From Streptomyces sp. NBC_01233 (GTDB lineage Bacteria > Actinomycetota > Actinomycetes > Streptomycetales > Streptomycetaceae): a stretch of DNA of 64,000 nucleotides. The stretch covers positions 930,001 to 994,000 of the forward strand of contig NZ_CP108514.1 of assembly GCF_035989305.1 (NCBI RefSeq). Direction: 5' to 3'. A program made the translations under genes and the position numbers. Positions within the stretch are counted from its first letter, which is position 1. Each line of letters starts with the position of its first letter. The notes below the pieces were generated by a model that saw only the letters and a list, made by a program, of their open reading frames with translations, was not told the origin of the DNA and made no database searches. This document shows positions 54,100-62,706 of this stretch, in pieces.

Positions 54100-54396
54100 G
54101 TGGAGTCCTGGCAGTGTCCCCCGTCAGCGGTCACGGTCCCTCAGCCAGCCCTCGACCCCTACCGCTTCCCCGGCGCCGACACGGTCGACGCCGTGCCCAG
54201 TGGGGCGCGGCCGACCGGTCCACGCCGAACCCGGCCCCTGCAGCCCTCGGACCGGCGGCGCTTGGAACTCCACGCCGCGCTGACCACCGCCGGCGTTCCA
54301 CCCACCCCCGGTGACCTGGAAGCCATCCACACCCTGTCCGCACTCGACGACACGACCAACGCGGCCCTCTTGCGATGGATCACCGCCGACTACTGA
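54100..54396 (+). CDS. Hypothetical protein
   Basis: A 98-residue protein starting at GTG with GGAGG 5 nt upstream: MESWQCPPSAVTVPQPALDPYRFPG, then a helical C-terminal half, LELHAALTTAGVPPTPGDLEAIHTLSALDDTTNAALLRWI. I do not recognise a named family. Its end overlaps the stop of the convergent YihY gene by 7 bp. Confidence 0.7.
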   Translation: MESWQCPPSAVTVPQPALDPYRFPGADTVDAVPSGARPTGPRRTRPLQPSDRRRLELHAALTTAGVPPTPGDLEAIHTLSALDDTTNAALLRWITADY

Positions 54397-55301
54397 GCCC
54401 GCTGCCGGATGCCGCGCGGGCCGCCGGCCCCCCGTGACCGTTCGGCGTTGAACTGGGCCCCGGTGAGCAGCGCCAGATTGGCGAACCAGAGCCAGACGAC
54501 GAAGACCACGATGCCGGCCAGCGAACCGTAGAGACGGCCGTACGTGTCCAGCTCCGTGTAGAGCGTGAAGAGCCCCGAGGCGGCCAGCCAGAGCAGGGCC
54601 GCCAGTATGCCGCCGGGCAGGCCCTGACGGGCGCCCCGGCTCTGGGACGGGCCGGTGCGGAAGAGCACCAGCACCAGGAGGGTGACGACCACGAGGAGCA
54701 GGGGCCAGCGCAGGAGCGCGATGGTGTCCGGGCCTCCTCCGGCGGCCCGTGCGGCCCATCGGGCCGGCGGCCCGGACATGACCAGCCCCGCGGCGCCGAC
54801 GACGAGCAGGGACAGCAGCAGCGCGGCATTGATGAGCAGCGTGTGGGCCGCACGAAGCGGACGTCGCGTATCGGGCACCCGGTGCATCGTGTGCAGGGCG
54901 CGGCGGAAGACCGCCAGGTAACTGCACGCCGACCACAGCGCACTCACCACACCGCTGAACAGCAGGGCCCACATCGACGAGTGTTCGGCCGAGAGGCCGC
55001 CCAGCGCGTCACGGAGCACCTGCGCCGATTGCGCAGGCGCGTACGCGGTGAGGTCTGCGATCAGCCGGTCCCTCGTCGCCCCGCCCAGCAGCCCCACGAG
55101 GGAGACGGCGATGACGAGCGCGGGCAGCAGCGCCAGTAGTGCGTAGTAGGTGAGGGCGGCGGCGTGGTCGGCGAGATGGTCCGTCCAGACGCGGACGGCT
55201 GTACTCCGCAGTGCGGCGCGGGTGCGCGCCGCGAGGGCGGTGGCAGTGGCGGTGGCGGGAGGACCGCCTCGACGTGGTGCGGTGCGGGGGATGTCGGTCA
55301 C
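54390..55301 (-). CDS. YihY/BrkB family membrane protein
   Basis: A 303-residue polytopic protein with six membrane helices. Landmarks: HAAALTYYALLALLPALVIAVSLVG, WALLFSGVVSALWSACSYLAVFRRAL, LRWPLLLVVVTLLVLVLFRTGP, GGILAALLWLAASGLFTLYTELDTYGRLYGSLAGIVVFVVWLWFANLALLTGAQFNAE. The last segment is the family's best conserved. I start at the GTG at 55301; the longer frame upstream is Pro/Arg-rich. YihY proteins are inner-membrane proteins of uncertain function. Confidence 0.88.
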   Translation of the reverse strand: MTDIPRTAPRRGGPPATATATALAARTRAALRSTAVRVWTDHLADHAAALTYYALLALLPALVIAVSLVGLLGGATRDRLIADLTAYAPAQSAQVLRDALGGLSAEHSSMWALLFSGVVSALWSACSYLAVFRRALHTMHRVPDTRRPLRAAHTLLINAALLLSLLVVGAAGLVMSGPPARWAARAAGGGPDTIALLRWPLLLVVVTLLVLVLFRTGPSQSRGARQGLPGGILAALLWLAASGLFTLYTELDTYGRLYGSLAGIVVFVVWLWFANLALLTGAQFNAERSRGAGGPRGIRQRAQ

Positions 55302-55410
55302 GCCGTGCAGGTGCCCTGCGGGCCCGGGCCCATGCGCCCGTGAGGTCCGCGCATCCGCGGTCCGGTGCGGCGGGAGTCGGCGTACTTCGACCCGGCCCCT
55401 CACCGGCAAA

Positions 55411-55440
55411 GGGGCGCGGGCCACGACGGCCCGCGCTCCC
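55411..55440. terminator. Intrinsic-type terminator for the LamG gene
   Basis: GCGCGGGCC (55414-55422) and GGCCCGCGC (55428-55436) form a perfect 9-bp stem with an ACGAC loop. On the minus strand it is followed by CCTTTG. It is 27 bp beyond the gene's stop. Confidence 0.75.
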
Positions 55441-55462
55441 TCGCTTTCGGCCAGTGTTCAGG

Positions 55463-58195
55463 TCATGGTGCGCCGAACGTCAGTGTCAGCTGCGGTGTGC
55501 CCTCGTTGGCCTGCGCCTCGGAGGACCACAGCCACAGGGCGTCCGCACCGGTGCTGCTCAGTGCCAGGCCGTATTCGCCGCCGAGCGCCGCCGCGACGGT
55601 CGCGGTGGTGAGCGCGGTGGTGTGCACCGCGCTGCCGTCCGGGATGCCCGCGAAGCTGCCCAGCGCCGGGCTGCCCAGGGCGGGGCGGTTGTTGTACGTG
55701 GTCCCGCCCTCGCTCCACGACCCGGTGACCGGGACGACCGAGACGGTGTCCGTCGTACCGGCGCCGCTCATGGTGCTGGTCTTCACGCTGAGGGTCGCCG
55801 ACTTCAAGGCCGTGCCCGCGGGTGCGGCGGGCAGGTCGAAGCGCAGGTAGCTCGCGTAGAAGGAGGTGCCGCGCACCGCGAGCGAGCCCGAGGTCCCGTA
55901 GTTGGTGGCGGGCGCGCCCGCGTTGGCGTACGTGTCCTCCGCGGCGGTGACCTGGACGACCGAGTCGGCCGGGGCGGTGGCGAGGGCGTAGTGGTTCTGC
56001 ACCTGCGCTGCGCTCAGGACGGTCGGGTAGACGGCGGTCTCGTCGAGCCGGCCCGCCCAGTACTCGCTCGTCGGGCGGTCGGGCCAGCCGCCGAGGCTGT
56101 CGCCGCCGGCGTGCCAGTAGCCGGAGAAGTTCTCGTGCGTGGTGACGTTCAGGGTGCCCTTCTGGACGCCGTCCACGTACAGGGTCATCCCGCCGGGGCC
56201 CTGGCTCGCGACGACGTGGTGCCACTGGTTGTCGTTGTACGCGCCGCTGGTGGTGACGGTGCGGGTGGCTCCGGTGTAGACGCCGTAGACCAGCCGGCCG
56301 TCGTTGGTCATGTAGATGTGCTTGTCGTACTGATTGCTGCCGCGTGCCTGGTTGTTCCCGAAGCCGAGGAGCTTGCCGCCCCGGGTGGTGTTCGTCTTAA
56401 ACCAGGTCTCGATGGTGTAGGTGCTGCCCACCGTCTGTCGCTTGTCCGCGTACACCCGGGTGTCCGTGCCGTTGAAGCCGATCGCCGTGCTCGCGCCGGA
56501 GACCGCGCCGGGCGCCTGCCGCAGGGCCGGGGCGTTCAGGTGCACGCCGCTCTGGTTGCCGGCGGCCGAGGAGTCGGCGACGAAGGGCAGGGCCGACTCG
56601 TCGTAGCGCCAGTACTGCTGGGCTCCGTCGGCGCGGACCTGGTGGGGGTAGCCGTCCACTTGGGCCGGGACGGTCACGCTCGCCGTCGAGGACGGCGCGC
56701 TGGTGTTGCCGGCCGCGTCGGTGGCCGTCACCCGGTACGTGTAGGACTGGCCGGCCGCCGCGGTGGTGTCGGTCCAGGAGGCCTGCGGGCGCTTGAAGAA
56801 CAGCGAGTCGGCGGTGACCGTGGCGATCGGCGTGGCCGCGCCGTTGCGGTAGATCCTGTAGGTCAGGGCGCTGTCGTCCAGGTCGAGGCTGGTGCGCCAG
56901 CGCACCTGGACCTCGCCGGGCTTGAAGCTGACCGCGCTCGCGACGGGCACGGTGGGCGCGCCCGTGTCCCCGGTGGAGGCGAAGCGCGTCAGGCTCTGCT
57001 GCGCCGCCCCGTTGACGGTGGTGAACTCCCCGCCGACCCACAGGTACTGGACGCCGCCCTTGGAGCCGACCGTCATCACGCGCGGGCCGATGCCCTCGCC
57101 GATGCCGTCGTTGGTGTCGGGGGCCCAGCCCAGCTTGCCGGTGCCGCTGGTGGGCTGGGCGAGCAGGTGGTGGCGCTGGCCGTCGGGGAACTCGCCGACG
57201 CTGGAGCAGTCGTGTGCGTGCGAGGCGCTGTAGAGCACGCTCTGGTACGGCAGCACGGCCTGGGTGGCGCCGAGGCAGGTGTCGCGCCAGCGCTGGCCGA
57301 AGTCACCGAGGTTGAGCGCGATCCGGCCGTCGAAGACGCCTCCGCCCGTCCCCTCGTTGGCGGTGTAGAAACCGGTCGCATCGGTGGCGATGTCCTTGAC
57401 GACGGAGTTGGTCTCGATGAAACCGGCGTACGTCTTGGTGAGCGCCCCGCTCGTCGCGTCGACGACGGCCAGCGCGTGCGTGTTGGCGCCGTTGACGGTG
57501 AAGAAGTCTCCGCCGAGGACCACGCTGTTGCCGTCCGGGGTGACCTCGACGGCGCGCCCGGGCTCGTCGGCGTCGGCGGTGAAGGGCTTGAGTGCCCCGT
57601 CGGCCGCGCCGACGGCGCCGAAGCGTTCGCGCGGTCGGCCGGCGACGCTGAGGAAGTCACCGCCCGCGTAGACGGTGTCGCCGGTGACGGCGAGGGCGCG
57701 GACGGTGGCCGCGAAGGCCGGGCGGAAGCCGGCCTTCACCGTGCAGCTCGCCACGTCGATGGCGGCGAGGCTGGACACGGCCGTGCCGTTGACGGCGCCG
57801 AAGTAGCCGCCCGCGTACAGGGTCGTCTTGTCCGGGGAGAGGGCGAGCGCGCGGACCGTGGCGGTGCCGGAGGCGACGGTGAAGGACAGTTTGCAGGAGG
57901 TCGGGGCGCCGGTCGCGGCGTCGAGCGCCACGAAGTTCACGGCCGGCTGCTCGCTGCCAGCGCCGCCCGCGGGCGGGCGCACGGTGGAGAAGGTGCCGCC
58001 GGCGAAGACCTGGCCGCCCGCCTCGGCGAGGGCCCAGACGACACCGTTGGGCTGCCAGGTCGACAGCGGGTCGGCGGTGAAGGCGACGGGCGGGGTGACG
58101 GCCGCCGCTTGGGGGACGAGGCCGAGGCCCAGCCCTGCGCCGGTTCCGGCCAGGAACAGGGCGAGAGCGGCCGCCAGCCTTCTGGTTCTACGCAT
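55463..58195 (-). CDS. Large secreted protein with beta-propeller-like, FN3, LamG and DNRLRE domains
   Basis: A 910-residue extracellular protein. Signal peptide ~1-32 (LAAALALFLAGTGAGLGLGLVPQAAA). Residues ~45-440 contain repeats of VFAGGTFSTV, LYAGGYFGAVNG, VYAGGDFLSVAG, VVLGGDFFTVNG, LWVGGEFTTVNG, i.e. a propeller-like array. A fibronectin III-type domain (WRTSLDLDDSALTYRIYRNG) follows at ~450-530, then a LamG/concanavalin-like domain (YTIETWFKTNTTRGGKLLGFGN, WHHVVASQGPGGMTLYVDG), and a DNRLRE-type C-terminal domain (SYLRFDLPAAPAGTALKSATLSVKT, WSEGGTTYNNRPALG). It probably binds polysaccharide. No catalytic site was found. Confidence 0.88.
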   Translation of the reverse strand: MRRTRRLAAALALFLAGTGAGLGLGLVPQAAAVTPPVAFTADPLSTWQPNGVVWALAEAGGQVFAGGTFSTVRPPAGGAGSEQPAVNFVALDAATGAPTSCKLSFTVASGTATVRALALSPDKTTLYAGGYFGAVNGTAVSSLAAIDVASCTVKAGFRPAFAATVRALAVTGDTVYAGGDFLSVAGRPRERFGAVGAADGALKPFTADADEPGRAVEVTPDGNSVVLGGDFFTVNGANTHALAVVDATSGALTKTYAGFIETNSVVKDIATDATGFYTANEGTGGGVFDGRIALNLGDFGQRWRDTCLGATQAVLPYQSVLYSASHAHDCSSVGEFPDGQRHHLLAQPTSGTGKLGWAPDTNDGIGEGIGPRVMTVGSKGGVQYLWVGGEFTTVNGAAQQSLTRFASTGDTGAPTVPVASAVSFKPGEVQVRWRTSLDLDDSALTYRIYRNGAATPIATVTADSLFFKRPQASWTDTTAAAGQSYTYRVTATDAAGNTSAPSSTASVTVPAQVDGYPHQVRADGAQQYWRYDESALPFVADSSAAGNQSGVHLNAPALRQAPGAVSGASTAIGFNGTDTRVYADKRQTVGSTYTIETWFKTNTTRGGKLLGFGNNQARGSNQYDKHIYMTNDGRLVYGVYTGATRTVTTSGAYNDNQWHHVVASQGPGGMTLYVDGVQKGTLNVTTHENFSGYWHAGGDSLGGWPDRPTSEYWAGRLDETAVYPTVLSAAQVQNHYALATAPADSVVQVTAAEDTYANAGAPATNYGTSGSLAVRGTSFYASYLRFDLPAAPAGTALKSATLSVKTSTMSGAGTTDTVSVVPVTGSWSEGGTTYNNRPALGSPALGSFAGIPDGSAVHTTALTTATVAAALGGEYGLALSSTGADALWLWSSEAQANEGTPQLTLTFGAP

Positions 58196-58380
58196 GAACC
58201 CCCCAGTTCGGTGTGCGGTGCGGCCGTGTGGCGCGGCCGGGTGAGTCATGGCCGGAAGCCGCCGAACAGCAGTCCACAACCATGCGTACGGGCGAACCCT
58301 AGGGCGATTCCGCGCTCGGTTCATCCCACTTGGCACATCGGATGCCACATCGCGCCGGTACCTCCGCTCGGGCCCCGCCG

Positions 58381-59004
58381 TCAGGCGCGGGGCTTGGCGC
58401 GGACGTGCATCCGCTCCCCCTGCCGCCCGAAGAGGCTGAGGATCTCCACGGGCCGCCCGTCCGCGCTGGTGAACCAGTGGGGCAGCCGGGTGTCGAACTC
58501 GGCGGCCTCGCCGGGGCCGAGGACGAGGTCGTGGTCGGCGAGGACGAGCCGCAGCCGGCCGTCGAGCACGTACAGCCACTCGTAGCCCTCGTGCGTACGC
58601 GGATCCGGCTCGGCGCCCCGGTCGGGGATCAGCATCTTGAAGGCCTGCAGGGGGCCCATGCTCCGGGTGAGCGGGACGGCCGTACCGCCGTTCGGCATGG
58701 CGCGGGGCGTCAGCCTCACCCGGGGGTCACCCACCTCGGGGGCGCCCACCAGGTCGTCCAGCGGCACGCGGTACGCACTGGCGAGCGGAAGCAGCAGCTC
58801 CAGGCTGGGGCGGCGCTGTCCGGACTCCAGCCGGGAGAGGGTGCTCTTCGAGATGCCGGTCGTCTCGGAGAGCGCGGCCAGGGTGAGGCCTCGCTGGGCG
58901 CGCAGCCGTCGGAGCCGTGGGGCGACCTCGTCGAGGACCGCCTGGTGGGGCGCCGGCTTGTCCGTGCGGTCGTTCTCCATGTGGCCGTTGCGGTCGTTCT
59001 CCAT
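58381..59004 (-). CDS. XRE-family regulator with C-terminal cupin
   Basis: A 207-residue regulator. The Cro/CI-type HTH is LRRLRAQRGLTLAALSETTGISKSTLSRLESGQRRPSLELLLPLA (parts: TLAALSETTGISKSTLSRLE). The cupin (about 110-200) has HEGYEWLYVLDGRLRLVLADHDLVLGPGEAAEFDTRLPHWF and would bind a small ligand. Two in-frame starts, 59004 and 58980, are produced by a 24-bp duplication. It is divergent from the MFS gene and probably represses it through the dyad at 59035-59050. Confidence 0.9.
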   Translation of the reverse strand: MENDRNGHMENDRTDKPAPHQAVLDEVAPRLRRLRAQRGLTLAALSETTGISKSTLSRLESGQRRPSLELLLPLASAYRVPLDDLVGAPEVGDPRVRLTPRAMPNGGTAVPLTRSMGPLQAFKMLIPDRGAEPDPRTHEGYEWLYVLDGRLRLVLADHDLVLGPGEAAEFDTRLPHWFTSADGRPVEILSLFGRQGERMHVRAKPRA

Positions 59005-59007
59005 GTG
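58966..59007. repeat. 24-bp tandem duplication over the XRE start codon
   Basis: GCGGTCGTTCTCCATGTG occurs at 58966-58983 and again at 58990-59007, period 24 bp. Each copy carries the ATG (on the minus strand) and encodes MENDR. Confidence 0.95.
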
Positions 59008-59034
59008 CCCATTCCACTCCGCCGTCCCGGAAAC

Positions 59035-59050
59035 GGCAACAAGGTTTGCC
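59035..59050. promoter_or_regulatory. GGCAA-N6-TTGCC dyad between XRE and MFS genes
   Basis: GGCAA (59035-59039) and TTGCC (59046-59050) face each other in the 78-bp divergent region. It is a candidate XRE operator controlling the MFS gene. Confidence 0.5.
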
Positions 59051-59082
59051 GCTGCGGTGCCGGGCCGCACACGCTCCCCGGC

Positions 59083-60567
59083 ATGAGCCCACACAGTGAT
59101 TCCGGACCCGGACACGTACAGCAGGCGGACACCGCCACCGCCCCCGAGGCCACGGCCGACGCCGGGCGGCGGGCGCCGGCGGTCCGTTGGGTGCTGGCCG
59201 GCCTGTCGCTCTCGATGCTGCTGTCCTCACTCGGCACCAGCATCGCGAACGTCGGCCTGCCGACCCTGGCGCAGGCGTTCTCGGCCTCGTTCCAGCAGGT
59301 CCAGTGGATCGTCCTCGCCTACCTGCTCGCCATCACCACCCTCATCGTCGGCGTCGGCCGGCTCGGTGACCTGGTCGGCCGCCGCCGGCTGCTCCTGGGC
59401 GGGATCCTGCTCTTCACCGCGGCCTCGGTCGCCTGCGGCGCCGCGCCCACGCTCTGGCTGCTGATCGCCGCGCGGGCGGTGCAGGGGCTCGGCGCGGCCG
59501 TCATGATGGCCCTCACGATGGCCTTCGTCGGGGAGGCGGTCCCGAAGGCGCGGACCGGCAGCGCCATGGGGCTGCTCGGCACGATGTCCGCGGTCGGCAC
59601 CGCTCTGGGCCCTTCGCTGGGCGGCGCCCTGATCGCCGGTCCCGGCTGGCGGGCGATCTTCTTCGTCAACGTGCCGCTGGGCGTCCTGACGTTCGTCCTC
59701 GCCCACCGCCACCTGCCCGTCGACCGGCAGAGGAGCGGGGCCGCCCGGCCCCGCTTCGACCGGCTGGGGACCCTCCTGCTCGCGCTCACGCTCGCGGCCT
59801 ACGCACTGGCCGTGACCATCGGCCACGGCCGGTTCGGCCCGGTCAACCTCGCCCTGCTGCTGGCCGCCGCCCTGGGCGTCGCCCTGTTCGTACGCACCGA
59901 GGCGCGAGCGGCGTCACCGCTGATCCGGGGGACGGTGTTCCGTGATCCCGTGCTGCGCGCGGGCCTCACCACGAGCGCGCTCGTCTCGACGGTGGTGATG
60001 GCGACGCTGGTGGTCGGGCCGTTCTACCTCTCCCGGACGCTCGGGCTCGACGCGGTCCTCGTCGGGCTGGTGCTGTCGACCGGTCCACTCGTCGCCGCGC
60101 TGACCGGGGTGCCGGCCGGCCGCATCGTGGACCGCTTCGGCGCCCCGCGCACGACCGCCGCCGGACTCACCGCGACGGCGGCCGGTGCCCTCGCCCTGTC
60201 CTTGACCCGGGAGACCTCAGGCGTGCTCGGCTACGTCGCGCCCCTCGCGGTCGTCACCGCCGGGTACGCGGTGTTCCAGACGGCCAACAACACCGCCGTC
60301 ATGGCGGACGTCCGGCCCGATCAGCGGGGCGTCGTCTCCGGCATGCTCAACCTCTCGCGCAACCTCGGGCTCGTCACCGGTGCGTCCGTCATGGGCGCCG
60401 TGTTCGCGCTCGCGTCGGCGACGACCGACGTCACCACCGCGGGCCCGCAGGCCGTCGCCACCGGCATGCGGGTCACGTTCGCGGTCGCGGCGGTACTGGT
60501 CCTCCTCGCACTCGCCGTCGCCCTGGCGGGGCGCCCGAAGGAGGACGGGCCGCGGGGCGGGTGCTGA
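59083..60567 (+). CDS. MFS drug/proton antiporter (DHA2 family)
   Basis: A 494-residue transporter with 14 predicted helices. Motif A between helices 2 and 3 is GRLGDLVGRRRLLLGG. Motif C in helix 5 (GTMSAVGTALGPSLGGALI) marks an exporter. The C-terminal half includes NNTAVMADVRPDQRGVVSGMLNLSRNLGLVTG. Length typical of DHA2 multidrug pumps. Start at ATG 59083; the upstream open frame is antisense to the XRE gene. Divergent from an XRE-cupin regulator, suggesting induction by its own substrate. Confidence 0.93.
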   Translation: MSPHSDSGPGHVQQADTATAPEATADAGRRAPAVRWVLAGLSLSMLLSSLGTSIANVGLPTLAQAFSASFQQVQWIVLAYLLAITTLIVGVGRLGDLVGRRRLLLGGILLFTAASVACGAAPTLWLLIAARAVQGLGAAVMMALTMAFVGEAVPKARTGSAMGLLGTMSAVGTALGPSLGGALIAGPGWRAIFFVNVPLGVLTFVLAHRHLPVDRQRSGAARPRFDRLGTLLLALTLAAYALAVTIGHGRFGPVNLALLLAAALGVALFVRTEARAASPLIRGTVFRDPVLRAGLTTSALVSTVVMATLVVGPFYLSRTLGLDAVLVGLVLSTGPLVAALTGVPAGRIVDRFGAPRTTAAGLTATAAGALALSLTRETSGVLGYVAPLAVVTAGYAVFQTANNTAVMADVRPDQRGVVSGMLNLSRNLGLVTGASVMGAVFALASATTDVTTAGPQAVATGMRVTFAVAAVLVLLALAVALAGRPKEDGPRGGC

Positions 60568-60680
60568 AAGCCCGCCCCGCCGGGAGTCACGCAGGGTCAC
60601 CCTGTGGAAACGGCCCCGCGCGGGCCCGCGCGCCTCTACCGTGCCCTGAGGTGATGGGCACGGCACCGGAGGTGGGGCGG

Positions 60681-60983
60681 ATGGACGAAGACGAGGACAT
60701 GCGGCTGGCGGGGATGACACCGGAGATCTCCCGCCGCACCCTCACCATGCTGCGCGGCCTCGCGGGCCTGGAGCCGCCCGAGCAGGTCCCGGAGGACGCC
60801 ATGGTCGTCGCCGACGCCATTCTGGCCGAGCACGGCACGGACGGGCTCCGGGTGCTGGTGATGACGCTGGCGGCCTGGGCGACGGCCCAGATCGAGAACG
60901 TCGCCGAGCTCAGCGGGCGCAGCCACGAGGCGGTGCTGGACGCCATGGAACTGGCCTGCCTGGAGGCGAATGCCGAGGAGTAG
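60681..60983 (+). CDS. Small conserved helical protein
   Basis: A 100-residue helical protein: MDEDEDMRLAGMTPEISRRTLTMLRGLAGL, EDAMVVADAILAEHGTDGLRVLVMTLAAWATAQIENVAELSGRSHEAVLDAMELACLEANAEE (parts: DGLRVLVMTLAAWATAQIEN, HEAVLDAMELACLEAN). GGAGGTGGGG lies just before the ATG at 60681. No membrane segment. Function not recognised; the acidic Met-rich N terminus is unusual. Confidence 0.78.
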   Translation: MDEDEDMRLAGMTPEISRRTLTMLRGLAGLEPPEQVPEDAMVVADAILAEHGTDGLRVLVMTLAAWATAQIENVAELSGRSHEAVLDAMELACLEANAEE

Positions 60984-61126
60984 GCCGTCTCTTCCGGTCC
61001 CGGAGGAGCGGGTTCTGCATACGGCCCGGAAGAAAGACGGTCCGGGCCGGCCGGGATCGGGCGGGCGTCGGCGACACTGGGAGAGCAGGAGCGTCGCCGG
61101 GGGGTCGTTCGTGATCGGAGGCCGTC

Positions 61127-61588
61127 GTGAGCACACCTTCCCCCATCCGCATCGCTGCCGTCCTGTCCACGGAGCACCGCGGACGGCTGATGTCCCAGGC
61201 CCGTGAGGTCAATTTCCCTGAGAACGCGCGGATCTTCGACGAAGGCAACCGCGCGGAATCCTTCTGGATCGTGCGCTCCGGCACGGTGACCCTGGAGGTT
61301 CCCGTGGCCGGCCGCCGGCCCGCGGCCGTGGAGAACCTCGGCCCCGGTGAGCTGGTGGGCTGGTCCTGGCTGTTCCCGCCGTACGTGTGGCAGCTCGGTG
61401 CGGAGGCGATGACGCCGGTGCGCGCGTACGAGTTCGACGCCGCGGCCGTGCGGATGATGATGGACGCCGATCCCGCCTTCGGGTCCGCGATCGGGCACTG
61501 GGTCGGGCGCGTACTCGCGATGCGCCTGCAGCAGACCCGCATCCGGCTGCTCGATCTGTACGCCCCGCGTCTGAGCGCCACCGGCTAG
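61127..61588 (+). CDS. Cyclic-nucleotide-binding domain protein
   Basis: A 153-residue stand-alone cNMP (CAP_ED) fold: EVNFPENARIFDEGNRAESFWIVRSGTVTLEVP, ENLGPGELVGWSWLF, VRAYEFDAAAVRMMMDADPAFGSAIGHWV. It has no DNA-binding helix, so it is not a Crp-type regulator. The phosphate-binding cassette arginine is not conserved in an obvious way, so ligand binding is uncertain. The start is a GTG at 61127. Single gene; such proteins in Streptomyces often sit beside kinases or transporters, but none is here. Confidence 0.88.
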   Translation: MSTPSPIRIAAVLSTEHRGRLMSQAREVNFPENARIFDEGNRAESFWIVRSGTVTLEVPVAGRRPAAVENLGPGELVGWSWLFPPYVWQLGAEAMTPVRAYEFDAAAVRMMMDADPAFGSAIGHWVGRVLAMRLQQTRIRLLDLYAPRLSATG

Positions 61589-61707
61589 ACCGGCCGTTCG
61601 GGCCACCGGACCTCGGCATCGGACCTCGCCGTCGGCGGTGCCGGCGTCCCGGTGCGGCGGTCCGGTCCCGAATGGCCGGTCGACGGGCGCCCGCGCACGA
61701 TGGAAGG

Positions 61708-62505
61708 GTGCGAAGCGAGGCTCACGGCACGGGCAGCGGACCGGTGTCCGGATTCCTGGAGAACCCGGTCGTCGGGATGGCTCCGTGGATCGTCTTCTCC
61801 CTGCTGGTCGGACCGGGACGCTTCGAGCTCGCGGTCGGGATCGCCCTGGCGGCGGCCGTCACCCTGGTCGTCGTGAGCCACGTGGTCAACCGGGGCAGCT
61901 CCTGGAAGCTGCTGGAAGTGGCCGACGTGGTGTTCTTCGCCGCGCTGACCGTCATCGGCGCCCTGGCGAGCGAGGGCACCCTGCGCTGGCTGGAGACGTA
62001 CGCGGGCGAGGTCGCGAACATCACCCTCGCCGTGATCGCCTTCGGCTCCATGGCCGTGGGGATGCCCTTCACCATCCAGTACGCCCGCGAGCAGGTCGAT
62101 CCGGCCCTGTGGCACACCCCCGGCTTCGTCCGGACCAACTACGTGATCACGGCGGTGTGGGGACTCGCCTTCCTGGTGGCGGCCGTCGCGGGCGCGTACG
62201 GCGACCTGGTCCTGCACAACCCGGACAACATCTGGACCGGCTGGATCATCCAGATCCTGGCCATCGTCGCCGCGGTCCGCTTCACCGTCTGGTACCCGGA
62301 CGTGGTCCGGGCCCGCGCCGCGCGCGAGGCGAGTGGCCAGGGCCCCGAACCGCTCCGCCTGGCAGGGCTGCTGCTGCCCCTGGCCGGGTTGCTGGTGCCG
62401 ATCGGGATCGCCGTCCTCGTCTTCGACGGCAACGTGTGGTGGCTCGGTGTGGCCCTGATCGTGGCCGGCGGGCTCCTGACGAAGGCACTCCAGTCGCAGA
62501 ACTGA
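61708..62505 (+). CDS. Polytopic membrane protein of unknown function
   Basis: A 265-residue protein with eight or nine hydrophobic segments: NPVVGMAPWIVFSLLVGPGRFELAVGIALAAAVTLVV, VADVVFFAALTVIGAL, EVANITLAVIAFGSMAVGMPFTIQYAREQVDP, TNYVITAVWGLAFLVAAVAGAYGDL, IWTGWIIQILAIVAAVRF, LLLPLAGLLVPIGIAVLVF. The start is GTG at 61708; GTG at 61744 (VSGFLENPVV) is an alternative. Its family is conserved in actinobacteria, and I know no function. Confidence 0.8.
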   Translation: MRSEAHGTGSGPVSGFLENPVVGMAPWIVFSLLVGPGRFELAVGIALAAAVTLVVVSHVVNRGSSWKLLEVADVVFFAALTVIGALASEGTLRWLETYAGEVANITLAVIAFGSMAVGMPFTIQYAREQVDPALWHTPGFVRTNYVITAVWGLAFLVAAVAGAYGDLVLHNPDNIWTGWIIQILAIVAAVRFTVWYPDVVRARAAREASGQGPEPLRLAGLLLPLAGLLVPIGIAVLVFDGNVWWLGVALIVAGGLLTKALQSQN

Positions 62506-62706
62506 GCCTGGCCGCCCGTCGCGTCGGGCTTTCGGGACCGACCCCACGGCAACTCCCCCTGGCTCAGGGCGGTAGCGTAGGGACGACATAAAACCAGGGG
62601 CGGGTATGTGTCGGTGTGATCCGATCCGTGCCGCCCGTCGCCGGCCGCGATGTCACCGCCTGGCTGTTGGTTGCGTCTCACCCTCTGAGCAAGGAGCTCC
62701 GCACGC

